Positions 1 to 38,581 are shown, counted from the first letter of the stretch. The stretch is 64,000 bases of DNA from Nyssa sinensis (GCA_008638375.1 CM018032.1:8187001-8251000); one strand, 5' to 3'. Made by a program: numbers and translations. Notes: generated by a model not told the origin, from the sequence alone.

Positions 1-689
1 TTCATAAAATTAATAAAATAATAAATTTAACTTTATTAAAAAAAATTTAAGTTTTATAAATAAAATTTAAATTTTTTTTTGTATTATAATCTAATATTTT
101 ATGTTATTTATTAGATTAAAAAAATATGTAAAAATTATATTATTAAAGTTTTATTTAATATATAATAATCTCTTATTAAAAAATAATTAAATTTTATATT
201 ACAAAAATAAATATAACATATATAAAAAATTTATATTGATCCTATGAAAATGTCTCATTTAAAATAGTTACTTTATTACTTTAAGCCTCTAATTATATAG
301 AGTCGGTTTGTCTTAACCCATGCCCTTAAAGAGTTTTTTAGTGACTTTGATATAACACGTGCTAATATATTTTTTAATAATTCTTCTTCATATATAATTT
401 ATTAAAAAAATACCTCGCACGATAATTCTCTCTTATACATAGTTGATCAAAAAAATATGAGTCTTAACGTGACATGATTTTATTAAAATAGAGATAAATT
501 GAAGTCATTAAAGAAATTGAGTAATGTTATTATAACTTCAGAGTGTATAAAAAACAAATTTTTTTTTTTAATTTTGAAAAAAATTAAAAATAAAATAATA
601 AAATAAATAAAAACTCAATTTTTATATCATTTAAAGATTAAAACAAATTTTATAGAGGTTACAGTTGAAAGAAGTTTGGACCTAAGTTG
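1..689. other. AT-rich intergenic sequence, no gene seen
   Basis: Very AT-rich sequence with many A and T runs. I see no open frame with recognisable protein similarity, no RNA gene and no bounded repeat. The first gene-like sequence is the leader region upstream of the GRAS gene. Confidence 0.6.
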
Positions 690-3072
690 CTTTTGGAATA
701 AGGTTGTAGACTGTAGACACGCAGACAAAAACAGAAGTAAAAGATGCAATGAAACACAAGTTTCTTGTGGAGAAAATTTTATGTAAGTTTCTCTTCATTT
801 TCTCAGATTCGAGAAGATTGGATTTTCTTCGCATGGTCTTTTTGCAATTGGGTCTTGTAATTTCGATCTGTTCACGTTCTTGAATTGGGTAGCTGGAAGT
901 CTCACAACAAACATGTATATTTTTAATATATATTCTCTTTCTTAATTCTCTAATCTGTTATATTTTTTATTCTTTGTTTTTAAAGTTTCTTCTTTTTGGA
1001 CTTCTTTATTTTGTTTTCTTGTGTAGATTGTTGGTTTTGTACCAAACCTAACCTCATAATCTGCAATTTTTTATTGTAAATATACCTGAAAAAGGTATAT
1101 TGGCTTTGTGGGTTTTTGCTTTACTAGTTTTTCATGGTCAAAACCTAAGCTTTCCTTCACCTTTGGATCTAATTCTGAGGTTCATCCCCATCTGGGTATC
1201 TATTAAATTGCAGGTTATGATCTCTATTGGCTCAACTTATGTTTTCCCTCTTCTTCAGGTATATATGCCATAGCTTCTTTTGACTCCTGTTTTTTCCTTT
1301 TCCAATCTCTTGTTTGTTTATTGACCTTTTTTTTCCAATTTTTTTGCAAAACATGTGTATAATTATGATTGGCCAAGGATTCTTCCAGATGGATGCTTCT
1401 ATGTTTTGGAACCTTAATTTGTAATCTGGGTTTTCAATAATTGTTAATACTTTTCCTCTCAATTTGTTTCTGTTGATAACCTAAGGTTGCTTTAACAGAA
1501 ATTGATTGTCAATATCTGGGCAGTATGCTGCCTATTAATGAATTAAGCCTGCTAACAAGAGACCCCTGATTGTTTTGAATTCAAATTGATTAGAACATGA
1601 GAGTTTCATTTAAACACTGATTTATCAGTTCTTTTGATAATCAATTATTTTATTTTATTACTTGGGATTAGTTTGTTAATCAAGGTTTATCCATTGGTAT
1701 TTTTCTTATAAGGTGGTATTGCTTTTGGGTAGACCTATTTTATCCATGTTAACTTTTCAGCTCATTGTCTATACATGGCTAAAGAGAATTAAAATCTTTC
1801 TTCTTGGTTAGCCTTCTGTGCGGTTTTTTAAAAATAATTTTCTTACTATCCAGAGTACCCTAATTCGTGCTGTACTGCAAAAGAGTTAATTAGTACTGAA
1901 TCTCTGTTAATAATTTTCTCTTTTGGTAAGTAAAATGAAGTTGCCTCGATAAACTGGGTAAGACTACGAATACAGACATGCATACAATTATTCGATATGA
2001 GTGGGTGTTGGGGAATACTTCAAAATGAATTCGGTCAAGACCACTCTTGTTATCTGATTTTTAGAAAAACCAACTTCCCTTTGGTTTGACTTTGTTCTAG
2101 TTTTAAGTATCTTTTAGGATCGTATGTGAACCACTGTCCTATTAGAAGGTACTGACCAAACAGTGAAAAATTTAAACCAGTTTATCTGTACCCCACAGAA
2201 TTGGTTCTGAGCAGGCCCCAAGAGTTGAGAAGCAGTCGCACATTTCTGGACAGAGGTTGAGAAGATAGTTTGGTATCATTCTAAAATTTTGAGGTTCACA
2301 GACACATATATAAGAGTGAATGCGTGTTCAGCTCCTTGTGTCCACTTGTTATTTACTTTGTCTAACACCCTGTATTATAGTTAAAATTAAAACTAGTGAC
2401 TGTGTCCACCCCTCTATGGTCGACAGTGTAATCTCATTATAGGCTTGCTCTATACTCTTTGTAACATTCAAAAAACGGTATTCTTAAGTCTACAAGTCTT
2501 GCTAATGCAATCACTGTTATGGCAAAGCACCGAAATCCTGTGCTGTATGTTCTTTTTGCTTATTGTACACCACATTGCCATCAAGCATCAATGTATCATT
2601 GCATTTGTTTTCACATGCTGCAGTTTATCTATTGTGTTTTCTCCTTGGCCCTTGCTACCTTTATCAATTAATATTCTAAGTTCTAGAAAGGTTCCTTTTA
2701 GCTTAGATTTTCATTATTAATAATTTTCACTTGGACCAAGGACGAAAGGGTAGTTAGTGTCACATTTGTCATGAACAAAAACAGTTTTCTTCATGTAAAT
2801 GACCCCATTCATTTCTTTTTTCCCTGATACATGTCTTCCTTTAGGAAACTGCATGATAGGAGGCTGAGTGCTCTGTTTAATTTTGTTTATCGCTCCAAGA
2901 GGATACCATGAATTTGGAGGGAAAGGGGGAAAATGAAAAAAAAAAAAAAAACTTTAAGTAACAGCTAGGGTTCAAATGGTTGCTGCAGTATCTAACATAA
3001 AGCCTTGATAGTTCTTCATACTCTTTTTCATTGGTCGACCTATGATGGATTTCAGGTTTTATTTTCTTGCAT

Positions 3073-3258
3073 TATTCCTAACTATATCTACACAGTTTTG
3101 TTGTAAAAGTTAGTTTTTCAATTACTTTTTTAGAGTCAAATGCTTCACGGTGCCAGCAGTTTTCCTGCAGTATTCCTAACTATATCTACACAGTTTTATT
3201 TAAAAGTTAGTTTTGCTATTACTTTTTTTGAGTCAAATGATTCACGGTGCCACCAGTT
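3073..3258. repeat. Tandem duplication, 98-bp period, two copies
   Basis: Two adjacent near-identical units start at 3073 and 3171. Both begin TATTCCTAACTATATCTACA and both contain a CACGGTGCCA block near their end. They lie in the presumed leader intron of SCL1 and code for nothing recognisable. Confidence 0.7.
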
Positions 3259-3597
3259 GCTTTTTTTTTTTTGGGCCGGGGGGGGGGGGGGGGGGGGGGG
3301 TTAGGTTCTTCATTTTCTTAGCTTATCCTAAAGATACATACTATTTCCATGATGCATCATAGATTTGGAAAGGTGTGTATATATATATATATATATCTAT
3401 TTCAATGAATCTAAGTTCACTTATGTATGCATCCATTGAGTTCGTCATCTTTATCAAGCAGAAATCCACCAGAGAATAAACAAACAATTGAAATTTCATT
3501 ATATCATTCAAGTATAGTAGTATCAAACCGAGTTTGGTAATTAACAAAATCGCAAAACGAAAACAAAAAAAATCACACCTATAGGAGGGTTAGAAAC

Positions 3598-3912
3598 TGT
3601 TGAGAGCTTGATATAAATTATTGGTCAATTCTCTAACAGCTTAAGCTTTTAGAGCAAATGGTGTTCTAACATGGTATCAAAGCCTTGGTTATGAGAAGTC
3701 TTGGTTCAAATCTCTCTATTTGCATTTATTCCCCATTTGCATTTGCACTCTCTTCTCCTTTGCATTTGTATGTAGTTTTTTTGTCTCTCCACGTGCGAGT
3801 CCGGAGTCGCACGTAAGGGGAAGTGTTGAGAGCTTGATATACATTGTTGACCGATAATGAGATACAAAAATAGCTGACATGTACAAAACCCGAACTACTC
3901 TAACTCCTAACA
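3598..3912 (+). mobile_element. TRIM-like miniature LTR element (degraded 3' repeat)
   Basis: A 74-bp left terminal repeat at 3598-3671 starts TGTTGAGAGC and ends TAACA. It is followed at once by TGGTATCAAAGCC, one base away from the initiator-Met tRNA primer-binding site of plant LTR elements. A purine tract (AAGGGGAAG) precedes the right repeat, which starts at 3824 and diverges after about 27 bases; the right end at TAACA is a guess. The element matches the intact copy at 15321-15609. It is too short to code for protein. I find no target-site duplication. Confidence 0.7.
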
Positions 3913-4148
3913 CACAACAAAAACCTTAGTTGTAGGGATGGAGTTTCAGAGATAACAGACAGGGATACCATTGTAAGCATGGTAAATATATTCAAGTGGT
4001 AGTTGGAGCAGTTTTAAGAGAGAGAATTGCTTTGTTGTGCATGTTATTACAGAGAGAGAATCAGTTTCTACAGTGGTGGGAGTCTCATGCATTGGGAATG
4101 CCTTTTTTATAGAGTAGTGCAATCTCACAATAATAATAATAATAATTT

Positions 4149-4374
4149 AAACCCTTCGAGGTAGCCCGAGTGGGAGGGACTCATGGCAGGTCTCGTGAGT
4201 TCTCTCACTCCAGCCTCGGCACGAGCCATGCTCCAAGGAGGCCACCATTCGAAACGTAAGCTGCATGCAAAAGGTTTGTGGGGGGGGGGGGGGGGGGGGA
4301 GGGTTTACTTGCACAATAAAACTGGAAATATTGTTTTGGGCGTGGGATTCTCTTCATACCAAAATAATAATAAT
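4149..4374 (+). mobile_element. tRNA-derived SINE, copy 1
   Basis: The head contains TAGCCCGAGTGG (4162-4173), which fits a pol III A box. The body ends in a (AAT)n tail. An interrupted poly-G run of about 20 bases sits inside. The second, related SINE lies just downstream. The B box is degenerate, and the left boundary is approximate because another AAT tract precedes it. Confidence 0.6.
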
Positions 4375-4426
4375 TGAACTTGCATTATGTTTATGCTGGA
4401 GTTTGGCAAGAAATTTATAAGCAACT

Positions 4427-4676
4427 TATTTAAATCCTCTGGGGTAGCTCGAGTGGGAGGGACTCATGGCTAGTCTCGTGAGGGGTTTGAGCCTCGGAAC
4501 AAGCAAAGCTCCAAAGGGGCCACCGATCTGCTGTGTAAGTTGCATAGAAAGCTTGTGGGGTCCGGAGATTTTAAGGCTTGTGGAGGCCAGAGAGTTTATT
4601 TGCACGACAAAACTCGAATAATGTTTGGCGTATGGGGTTCTCTTCGTACTAAAATAATAATAATAATAATTTAACT
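4427..4676 (+). mobile_element. tRNA-derived SINE, copy 2, with 27-bp target-site duplication
   Basis: Same family as the SINE at 4149-4374: A box TAGCTCGAGTGG, a weak B-box-like GTTTGAGCCTC, and an (AAT)n tail. It is flanked by a 27-bp direct repeat, 4400-4426 and 4677-4703, differing at one base. That is the mark of LINE-machinery insertion and fixes both ends. Confidence 0.7.
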
Positions 4677-5063
4677 AGTTTGGCGAGAAATTTATAAGCA
4701 ACTATGAGTTCATACACACATCTTACTTGCTGAATCACTAATTATGTTTGAGAATGGCATCCCGCAACAACACCCCCCCCCCCCTCCCCCTGGCTGGGTG
4801 TGTTGACTCTGTGTCTGTGTATTGTTTTATTGGTTCAAATATGTATTAGTTTCTTCTATTGTGGTTTGCTTAGCTATATTTTTCCTACATTGTTTCTTTT
4901 GGCTGAACACAGGCATCCCGGTAGCTTCAAAAGGATTCCAACTGTGAGGAGCCCTCCAGACACTTCAGTGTTTTTTGTTTGGGTAGTTTATTCATTCAAT
5001 AGGATTTAGTAGAAATTTCTCATTAAATCTGAACAACAGTTTGTGACACAGGACTCAAATTTT

Positions 5064-5102
5064 ATGTTATATTCAACCTTCCTTGAGAACTGGGTGCATT
5101 AA
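5064..5102 (+). other. Upstream ORF (12 codons) in the SCL1 leader
   Basis: An ATG at 5064 opens a 12-codon frame (MLYSTFLENWVH) ending in TAA at 5100-5102, nine bases before the main start codon. It lies in the last leader exon on any splicing I can propose. It could reduce initiation at the main start; conservation is not known from this window. Confidence 0.5.
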
Positions 5103-5111
5103 AAGTGAACC

Positions 5112-6842
5112 ATGTCTTTAGTTCGATCTGTGGATTTGTCTGCCACATCATATGGAAATCCTAAGCTGTACTCGCTAAAGGGAAGCAGTGACAGCTCTGG
5201 CTTGTCCACCCCAATATTCAACTCGGATAAGCATAGGATCATGTATGCATCTGAATCTTGCAGCAGTGAGGATTATGATCCAAAATACTTCCTCGACTCC
5301 CCAACAGAACTTATACACCCATCCAGTTCCAGCATACTGGGAAATCCATTCCATTCACAAGATGCCTCTTCTTATCAGCTAATGCCAGCCCAAAACTCAT
5401 TTAACTCCTCTTTTGTGGCCTTGAGACATCATGATGCCTATCAATCCAATTTTGAGTCAGAATACCTGGGAAGTCCAAGTTTGGATGCAATAGACTATGA
5501 CGAGGATAAGATGAAATTAAAGCTTCTAGAATTGGAGAGTGTGCTTCTTAACGAGAAAGATGATGATGAGTTTGGCCCCTATCAGAGCATGGACATTGAT
5601 GGTGAATGGGGTGACCCAATCCATAATGTTCTGCTACATGACTCACCGAAGGAATCTTCATCCTCGTATTCGAACATTAGTAGCATCAGCAGCAATAAAG
5701 AAATATCACTAACCACTTCTCAGACTCCCAAGCAGTTGCTCTTTGATTGTGCTGCTGCGATTTCAGATGGAAACATTGAGGAAGCATCAACCATGATAAA
5801 TGAGCTCCGTCAAATGGTGTCAATTCAAGGAGAGCCTTCTCAGCGGATTGCAGCTTATATGGTGGAAGCTCTTGCAGCTCGGATGGCTACCTCCGGCAAA
5901 GGTCTTTACAAAGCTCTGAAATGCAAAGAGCCCCCCTCTCTCGATCAACTTTCAGCTATGCAGGTCCTTTTTGAGGTGTGCCCGTGCTTTAGGTTTGGAT
6001 TTATGGCAGCAAATGGTGCAATTACGGAGGCATTTAAAGAAGAAAAGAGGGTTCATATAATAGATTTTGACATAAACCAAGGTAGTCAATATATAACACT
6101 AATACAAACACTTGCTGAACAGCCTGGTAAGCGACCCCTTTTGAGGTTAACTGGGGTTGATGATCCTGAATCAGTTCAACGTGCCATTGGGGGCCTAAAA
6201 CTCATTGGACAGAGGCTTGAGAAACTGGCTGAAGTACTTGAAGTGCCATTTGAGTTCCGAGCAGTGGCCTCAAAGACTTCTTTAGTCACCCCAGCAATAC
6301 TGGATTGCCGGCCTGGGGAAGCATTAGTGGTGAACTTTGCTTTCCAGCTTCACCACATGCCTGATGAGAGTGTTTCAACAGTGAACCAGCGGGACCAGCT
6401 TCTCCGGATGGTCAAAAGCTTGAACCCGAAACTTGTAACCATTGTTGAGCAGGACATGAACACTAACACTGCCCCATTTTTACCAAGGTTTGCTGAGGCC
6501 TACAATTACTATTCAGCTGTGTTTGATTCTCTAGATGCTACTCTTCAAAGGCATAGCCAAGACAGGATGAATGTTGAAAGACAGTGTCTGGCTCGTGAAA
6601 TAATTAATATTGTTGCATGCGAAGGAGAGGAAAGAATAGAGCGATATGAAGTTGCTGGGAAATGGAGAGCAAGGATGATGATGGCTGGGTTCACATCATG
6701 CCCAATAAGTCGAAATGTGAATGAAGCAATTCGAAAGCTTATAAAGCAGTATAGCGACAGGTTCAAGGTGAAGGAGGAAACTGGTTCACTCCATTTTGGG
6801 TGGGAAGACAAATTCTTGATTGTTGCTTCTGCTTGGAGGTAG
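5112..6842 (+). CDS. SCL1: GRAS-family transcription regulator, SCARECROW-LIKE 1 type
   Basis: Encodes 576 residues in one exon. The N-terminal third (1-200) is Ser-rich and acidic, as usual for the PAT1 branch. The GRAS domain fills the rest: first leucine-rich region from about 206 (TPKQLLFDCAAAISDG), VHIID at 314-318 followed by FDINQGSQY, second leucine-rich region about 360-390, the PFYRE region from about 455 (PFLPRFAEAYNYYSAVFDSL) and SAW at the end (FLIVASAWR, 568-576). An in-frame TGA at 5106-5108 sits just upstream, so this start is the first possible one. Length and N-terminus (MSLVRSVDLS) fit SCL1 rather than DELLA or SCR; there is no DELLA motif. Such proteins act in the nucleus and members of this branch work in phytochrome or stress signalling, but the exact role is inferred from family. 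A poly(A) signal candidate lies at 6972. Confidence 0.9.
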   Translation: MSLVRSVDLSATSYGNPKLYSLKGSSDSSGLSTPIFNSDKHRIMYASESCSSEDYDPKYFLDSPTELIHPSSSSILGNPFHSQDASSYQLMPAQNSFNSSFVALRHHDAYQSNFESEYLGSPSLDAIDYDEDKMKLKLLELESVLLNEKDDDEFGPYQSMDIDGEWGDPIHNVLLHDSPKESSSSYSNISSISSNKEISLTTSQTPKQLLFDCAAAISDGNIEEASTMINELRQMVSIQGEPSQRIAAYMVEALAARMATSGKGLYKALKCKEPPSLDQLSAMQVLFEVCPCFRFGFMAANGAITEAFKEEKRVHIIDFDINQGSQYITLIQTLAEQPGKRPLLRLTGVDDPESVQRAIGGLKLIGQRLEKLAEVLEVPFEFRAVASKTSLVTPAILDCRPGEALVVNFAFQLHHMPDESVSTVNQRDQLLRMVKSLNPKLVTIVEQDMNTNTAPFLPRFAEAYNYYSAVFDSLDATLQRHSQDRMNVERQCLAREIINIVACEGEERIERYEVAGKWRARMMMAGFTSCPISRNVNEAIRKLIKQYSDRFKVKEETGSLHFGWEDKFLIVASAWR

Positions 6843-7006
6843 CAGGTAATGTTTGGTAATTAATGGAAGTGGTTGCAGCATCTGGCTTTCCTTAAAAGTT
6901 GTTTGTCTTTGTAGCTATATTTTTGTGTTGGATCAGGATACAGAATCATATATAATCCAAGTCAGGTTGAAAATAAAAATTATATTGTTTTATGTTAAAC
7001 CAAGTT
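6843..7006 (+). other. Probable 3' UTR of SCL1 with AATAAA at 6972
   Basis: The sequence after the TAG stop is unremarkable, and AATAAA lies at 6972-6977, about 130 bases past the stop. It is a plausible poly(A) signal; the cleavage site is not determined. Confidence 0.45.
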
Positions 7007-8744
7007 CTTAAAATGAAGTGAGGGACTGCAAATTCCTTACCATTTAGATGGGGAAAAAAACAAACTTTGCTCCTTACTGCTATGCATGCCTCTCTCTCTC
7101 TCTCTCTCTCTGTGATATCTTGATTTGTAATCGAAAATGATACACTTTAACTCAAAAAAAAAAACTCAAAAAGGTCACTTTTGAGGCTTTTTTTTTTATG
7201 GCCAAATTGAGGTGATCCTAAAATATTTTTTAAAAAGTTCCATTGAAAGTTGCAGCAGGAACAGCTCTTATGTATGCGTTGATAAACTGGCTGTTTCCTA
7301 GAAAAACATTTTACTGGGTGAAGTATAGAGGGGTGTTTTCTGTTTCCAAAGCTCTCATTCCTGAATCTGCCTCCCTTTTTAAGAAACAGAAATTAACGCA
7401 CCCCCCATCCTTTTTGTGCTGCCAATTGAGATGAGTCTAAGTTCTAACCCATGAATCGGCATGATTGGAAACCAGGAAATTCACTTACTCTCTGTTCCAT
7501 ATCCCTCTTTGTCAAACTTGGAGTGACAAGAAGAGGAATACGTCGTCAGGAAAGTTGTGCTCCAAAATGTATGTTTCTGTGAAAAAGAGTCAATTTCAAC
7601 TTTTGAGTGGTTCATTGCATTTGGCTCCCTCTTCGCACGAGGCAATAGGGAGAAAATTTCCACCATTGATGATTCTTAACCCCATTCATGGGGCTTCAAC
7701 TCTTAAATCCAGAGGTTAAACCCTCGTTCATTCAAAGAGTTGGAAAAACAAAATGGTTTCAGCCCCAATTCCTTTTTGTAGAATTTCAATAGTGCAAATG
7801 GAATTAGAATTCGGTTTCAACATCCAAATTTATATAATTCAAATCAGAGGATCCAACTACCTTTATTTACTAGGGGTAAAGAAACAGGGATCCAAATACT
7901 TTCAAGAAACAACTAAAATCATCAAAATAATTTTCAGTCTCAAATGACCAAGTGCTTTTCATTTTTAATCTCTTTTATCAAACCACGGTATTAATCTAAT
8001 CAACCCTAAATAGTTGAAATAAGATTTTGTGAAGTTCAACTGAATAGAGTTTAACCAAACCAGAGTCGGTCACCCACCAAAGCAGAAAAAAACCACCAGC
8101 CTAATCCAACTTCAGGTAGAAGTACAAGTAACCAAGTCACATACCCAAAGGACTATCTCCTTGAAACATATTCATTTCATTCTTTTTTTTTTTTTTTTCA
8201 TTCTGTAAAATTGTATCAATGATTCTTAAGCCAAAAATGATCAAGATATACTTGAAGTGAGGAAACAGTCACAATCTCCTTATCCAACAACAGCAATAAC
8301 GCCTTGTATTCCAAATTTTCCCACCCTACCAATCATCCTTATCTTTTCTTTTTTCCTTTCTATTTTCATTTTTTTCATATTTTGCTATGCCCATCAGAAG
8401 CAGAAATCATACTCCCAACAGAACAAATGATCCCACTAGTTGAAACACAATTTTTTTCATGGGAGAAAAAAGAGGAAAAAGGGAGAGCTAAGAGAAAGAA
8501 AAGAAAGCAGGAGTAAATTGAAAAAATAAAATATAAGCACTTAAATATATTGACCTTAAGAGTACAAAATTTCCCCCAACTTCACTTCTATGAACTGTTT
8601 ACCAAAAAAAAAAGTGAAAGAGGGGTATGTACATAAGCACTTGCCCACATTAAATTTGTTTGGATATAAATAAGTGCTTATGCCACCTGTGCCCAGTACA
8701 AGATTTACAAAAACAAGATCAATACAAATTCATAAGTATAACAC
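7007..8744. other. Convergent intergenic region between SCL1 and SDN5
   Basis: Contains a (CT)n tract near 7090 and several short open frames without recognisable similarity. The SDN5 3' UTR must lie in its right part. No RNA gene or bounded transposon was found. Confidence 0.5.
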
Positions 8745-35607
<26,863 letters not shown>

Positions 35608-36572
35608 ATTCTGACCGTCGGAACGGCAAAAATTAACTTCAATAGAAAGCAAACTCAGACGGGACTGGCGCCGCCGATATAGGTTTTTCGCTCGTCGATT
35701 GCTTTCCTGAAACGGCCAAATGCGGTTTGTGTATATGGGTCTGGTATTCGATGGGTCGGATATAATCATACGCGTACCTATTTAAAACGACCTAGTTTAT
35801 AACGTCTGTGTCGAGCGTGCAACGGCTTGTTTCGATTGTGGTTTAACAGAACCGGGTTTCGCCATCTCTCGGGCTCAAGTGATAAGTTATTAACTGATAA
35901 TTAATAATATAATAAATTATTATTAGTTATATAATTATTAAGTTTTATTATAATTTTTCTTAATGAATTTTTTTTAATATTATATAATTTTTAGCATTAA
36001 TATGACAAATTTGCGAGATCGATGAAAATTTTCTCCCAAAAAAATACATTATATCTGATTTAAATTATAAGAAAGTTCTTAATTTTTTCTTGTGAAAATT
36101 TTAATATTATTTATAATTTTATAATATATATTTATATTTGTATATATAAACATTGGTATTTTTATAATCTAACAATTCATACTAAGGTAAATTACATTAA
36201 TCTATCATTAGTTTATAAAATTATATTCTATTTTTTTTTATTGACAAATTATACATACATCTCCTCTTATATACATATTTTTTTAAAATTACAAAAACAC
36301 ATATTTTATTTTATTTTATTTTTTATATTTTGACAAACCCCTTGAGTTCACTCACGTGTCGATATAACCTTTTTTCTTTTTGTGATCTTAGTCTGCTGGA
36401 TGGCTGTACATTAGATCTGGGCCTGGTGTGTTGGATTGTTTCCAGGTCCAAAATATATTAGTGCGAAATCAAATCTGGGTTAACAATACACTGTTTGAAA
36501 TGATAAAGCCCAATCCATACTCAATTAAATCATTATATTCTTTTAAATATTTTTTATTCTTAAATAGATTAG

Positions 36573-37029
36573 ATAAATTACACTGACCTTTCTTGAAATT
36601 TATGAATATTACATTGACCTCTCCTAAAGTTTTTAAAATTATACTGACCTTTCTTATTTTTTCTGACAGCATACAGATACCTCATTCCAATCAATTTTTT
36701 CTTCAAAATGATAATATTATCCATTTTATATATTTATTTTTACATTTTCCCAATTTGACTAATATTTTCTAACATTTTTAGAATATTTTTTATTATTTTA
36801 TTTAAAAATAAATTTAAGATTTTATCAATATTTATTTAAAAAATAAAAAGGTCAAATTTTAAAAAAATTTAAAAAAATATTAAAGGGTTAGTTTTATCAT
36901 TTTGAAAAAAAAAAAAATTGATTGAAGGAAAGTATCTATATATTGTTAGATAAAACATGAAAACTCAATATAATTTCAGAAAATATCAATATAATTATTA
37001 TGAGCTTCAAGAACGTCAGTGTAATTTAC
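36573..37029. mobile_element. Foldback element with long inverted arms
   Basis: The left arm (from TAAATTACACTGAC) and the reverse complement of the right arm align with gaps over about 160 bases; both also contain CAATCAATTTTTT and CAAAATGATAA blocks. The centre is A/T-rich. No clear target duplication and no coding. Similar sequence (GTAAATTACATTAA) occurs near 36185. Confidence 0.6.
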
Positions 37030-37582
37030 GCAAAACAGTATCCTCACTAACTAGATGAAAGCAGAGTGTTGTAATCTGTAAAGCGTCCTAATTTTATCAT
37101 AATTGACTGTTTATCCACGTCTCATTTTTCAAAACATCTCCTGAAAGATGAGACATAATGTCAAGTAGTTATAATCCTAGATCTTGAATGTAGTACACGC
37201 AGTTGATCTTTTAATGTATAATTTAAATTATTTTATTAATATGTTTTTTAGGAAGCAATTTGGTTTTACTGCTGATAATTAATTAAAAATTTATATTAGA
37301 AAAGCTGTATTATGTTTTTTCCATTTTTAGAATATATATTATGATATATACACTATAGTTTGACACAACATAAATTAATATTCTCTACTTGGGAAGAACA
37401 AAAAAACCTTTTTATATCATAAGCTAGAAAAGATTAATATATGCTTAAATATCCTATGATTTTTTGTAGGAGATCATTTAGAAGTGATATAATGTCAAAA
37501 GAAGTTGAAGATGGGTTCTTACCACAATAATAAAGTTGTCTCATTGCGTTGAGTCATGAAAATAGTCTATCTAACTTGTGAG

Positions 37583-38114
37583 TAGGGATCCCCGTCCCAC
37601 CTCGCTATGATAGAGTGGGTATAGAGTACTCATAAACGGGGTCAGAGTAGGATAGGAGAATGGCTTTTAAAACTCCGTCGGGTTCGTGACTGGTTCGGGG
37701 ATGGTCACCCTGCCTCGATCCTGCCCCGTTTATATAGTAAGTTTTTTTTTTTTTTATTCTTATATACACTATATTTACTAATAAATAATACTATATAAAA
37801 TTAGTTTTAAAGTTTTTCATATCACACTCATTTTTTTTGTATTAATTATTTTGGCAAAAAAAAATTAATTTACTTATCAAAATAAAAAGTTTTAACTTAA
37901 AAAATATATGTATCGGAATTCGGAGCAGGACGGGGTAAAGTCGGGAAATATAAATGGGATCGGAGTCGGGGTCGAGATAAACCTCTAAACGGGACGGGAT
38001 GGAATGGGACGAGGCAGGACGGGGTCGTGGTGAAAAACATAAATGAGGTCGGGGTTGGAGAAGAGTCACCCCAACCCCAACCCCAACCCCAAACCCACCA
38101 TGTTGCCATTCCTA
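37583..38114. mobile_element. hAT-type non-autonomous element, perfect 8-bp TSD
   Basis: CTTGTGAG flanks the element at 37575-37582 and 38115-38122. The ends are TAGGGATCCCCGTC and, inverted, TAGGAATGGCAACATGG, resembling the widespread plant hAT end TAGGGATGGCAAC. The interior is rich in GGGACGGGG-like words and has a short CCCCAA array at about 38072-38093. It lies about 460 bases upstream of the thioredoxin start codon. Confidence 0.85.
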
Positions 38115-38528
38115 CTTGTGAGTGAATTATCTTTTTTCCAACAATAAATAAATAGTTTATAGTTTTATTAATTAAGGAATGTAATTTCGACAGTTATTAA
38201 AAAATAGAGGATGGATTATATCAAAATAGAATCTACAAGATGGGTCACTTGAAGAACTGAAATTTTTTTACATTCATATTGGTCATTTGGATTTTTTTGT
38301 TTTTTAAAATTGATGGGTTCAGTCTAGTAATATCATCCACATGATATGAGCCACATAAGAACCTCTCAATCTTGTACATAAAAAAAGGTCCAGTTGAGAT
38401 AAATGTTAAAAAGAAAATAGAAATATCATAGAAAATATTGTAGACACTTGCTCAACAAACCAAGGCCACATTCCTTTTCTCCTTAAATCACTCAAAACTC
38501 CATCCACTGCACAGAAAACTAATCAACA

Positions 38529-38531
<3 letters not shown>

Positions 38532-38578
<47 letters not shown>
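38532..38578 (+). repeat. (GA)n microsatellite in the TRXM leader
   Basis: A nearly pure GA run of about 47 bases ends three bases before the start codon. GAGA tracts are common in plant leaders and proximal promoters; a regulatory role is not shown. Confidence 0.85.
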
Positions 38579-38580
<2 letters not shown>

Positions 38581-38581
38581 A

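Larger units (their letters stand above)
690..5111 (+). promoter_or_regulatory. Probable promoter and spliced 5' leader of the GRAS gene
   Basis: About 4.4 kb lies between the AT-rich left end and the SCL1 start codon. A small candidate UTR exon at 1214-1258 sits between a TTGCAG acceptor and a CAG|GTATAT donor. A last UTR exon probably begins at 4913, after ACACAG. The intervening sequence is T-rich and intron-like and holds a tandem duplication, a TRIM and two SINEs. The splice sites are inferred from consensus only. GRAS genes of this branch often have leader introns, but the transcription start is not visible. Confidence 0.45.
35770..38581. promoter_or_regulatory. Shared upstream region of the divergent SDN5 and TRXM genes
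   Basis: The 2.8 kb between two divergent genes must hold both promoters. It is AT-rich and mostly repeats: a foldback element at 36573-37029 and a hAT element at 37583-38114. A (GA)n tract at 38532-38578 abuts the TRXM start codon and is presumably in its 5' UTR. I could not assign TATA boxes with confidence. Confidence 0.5.

Noticed and set aside
7243..7434. 63-codon frame with a membrane-like segment (GTALMYALINWLF)
   Set aside because: No family recognised, no supporting splice structure, and it lies in a convergent gene gap.
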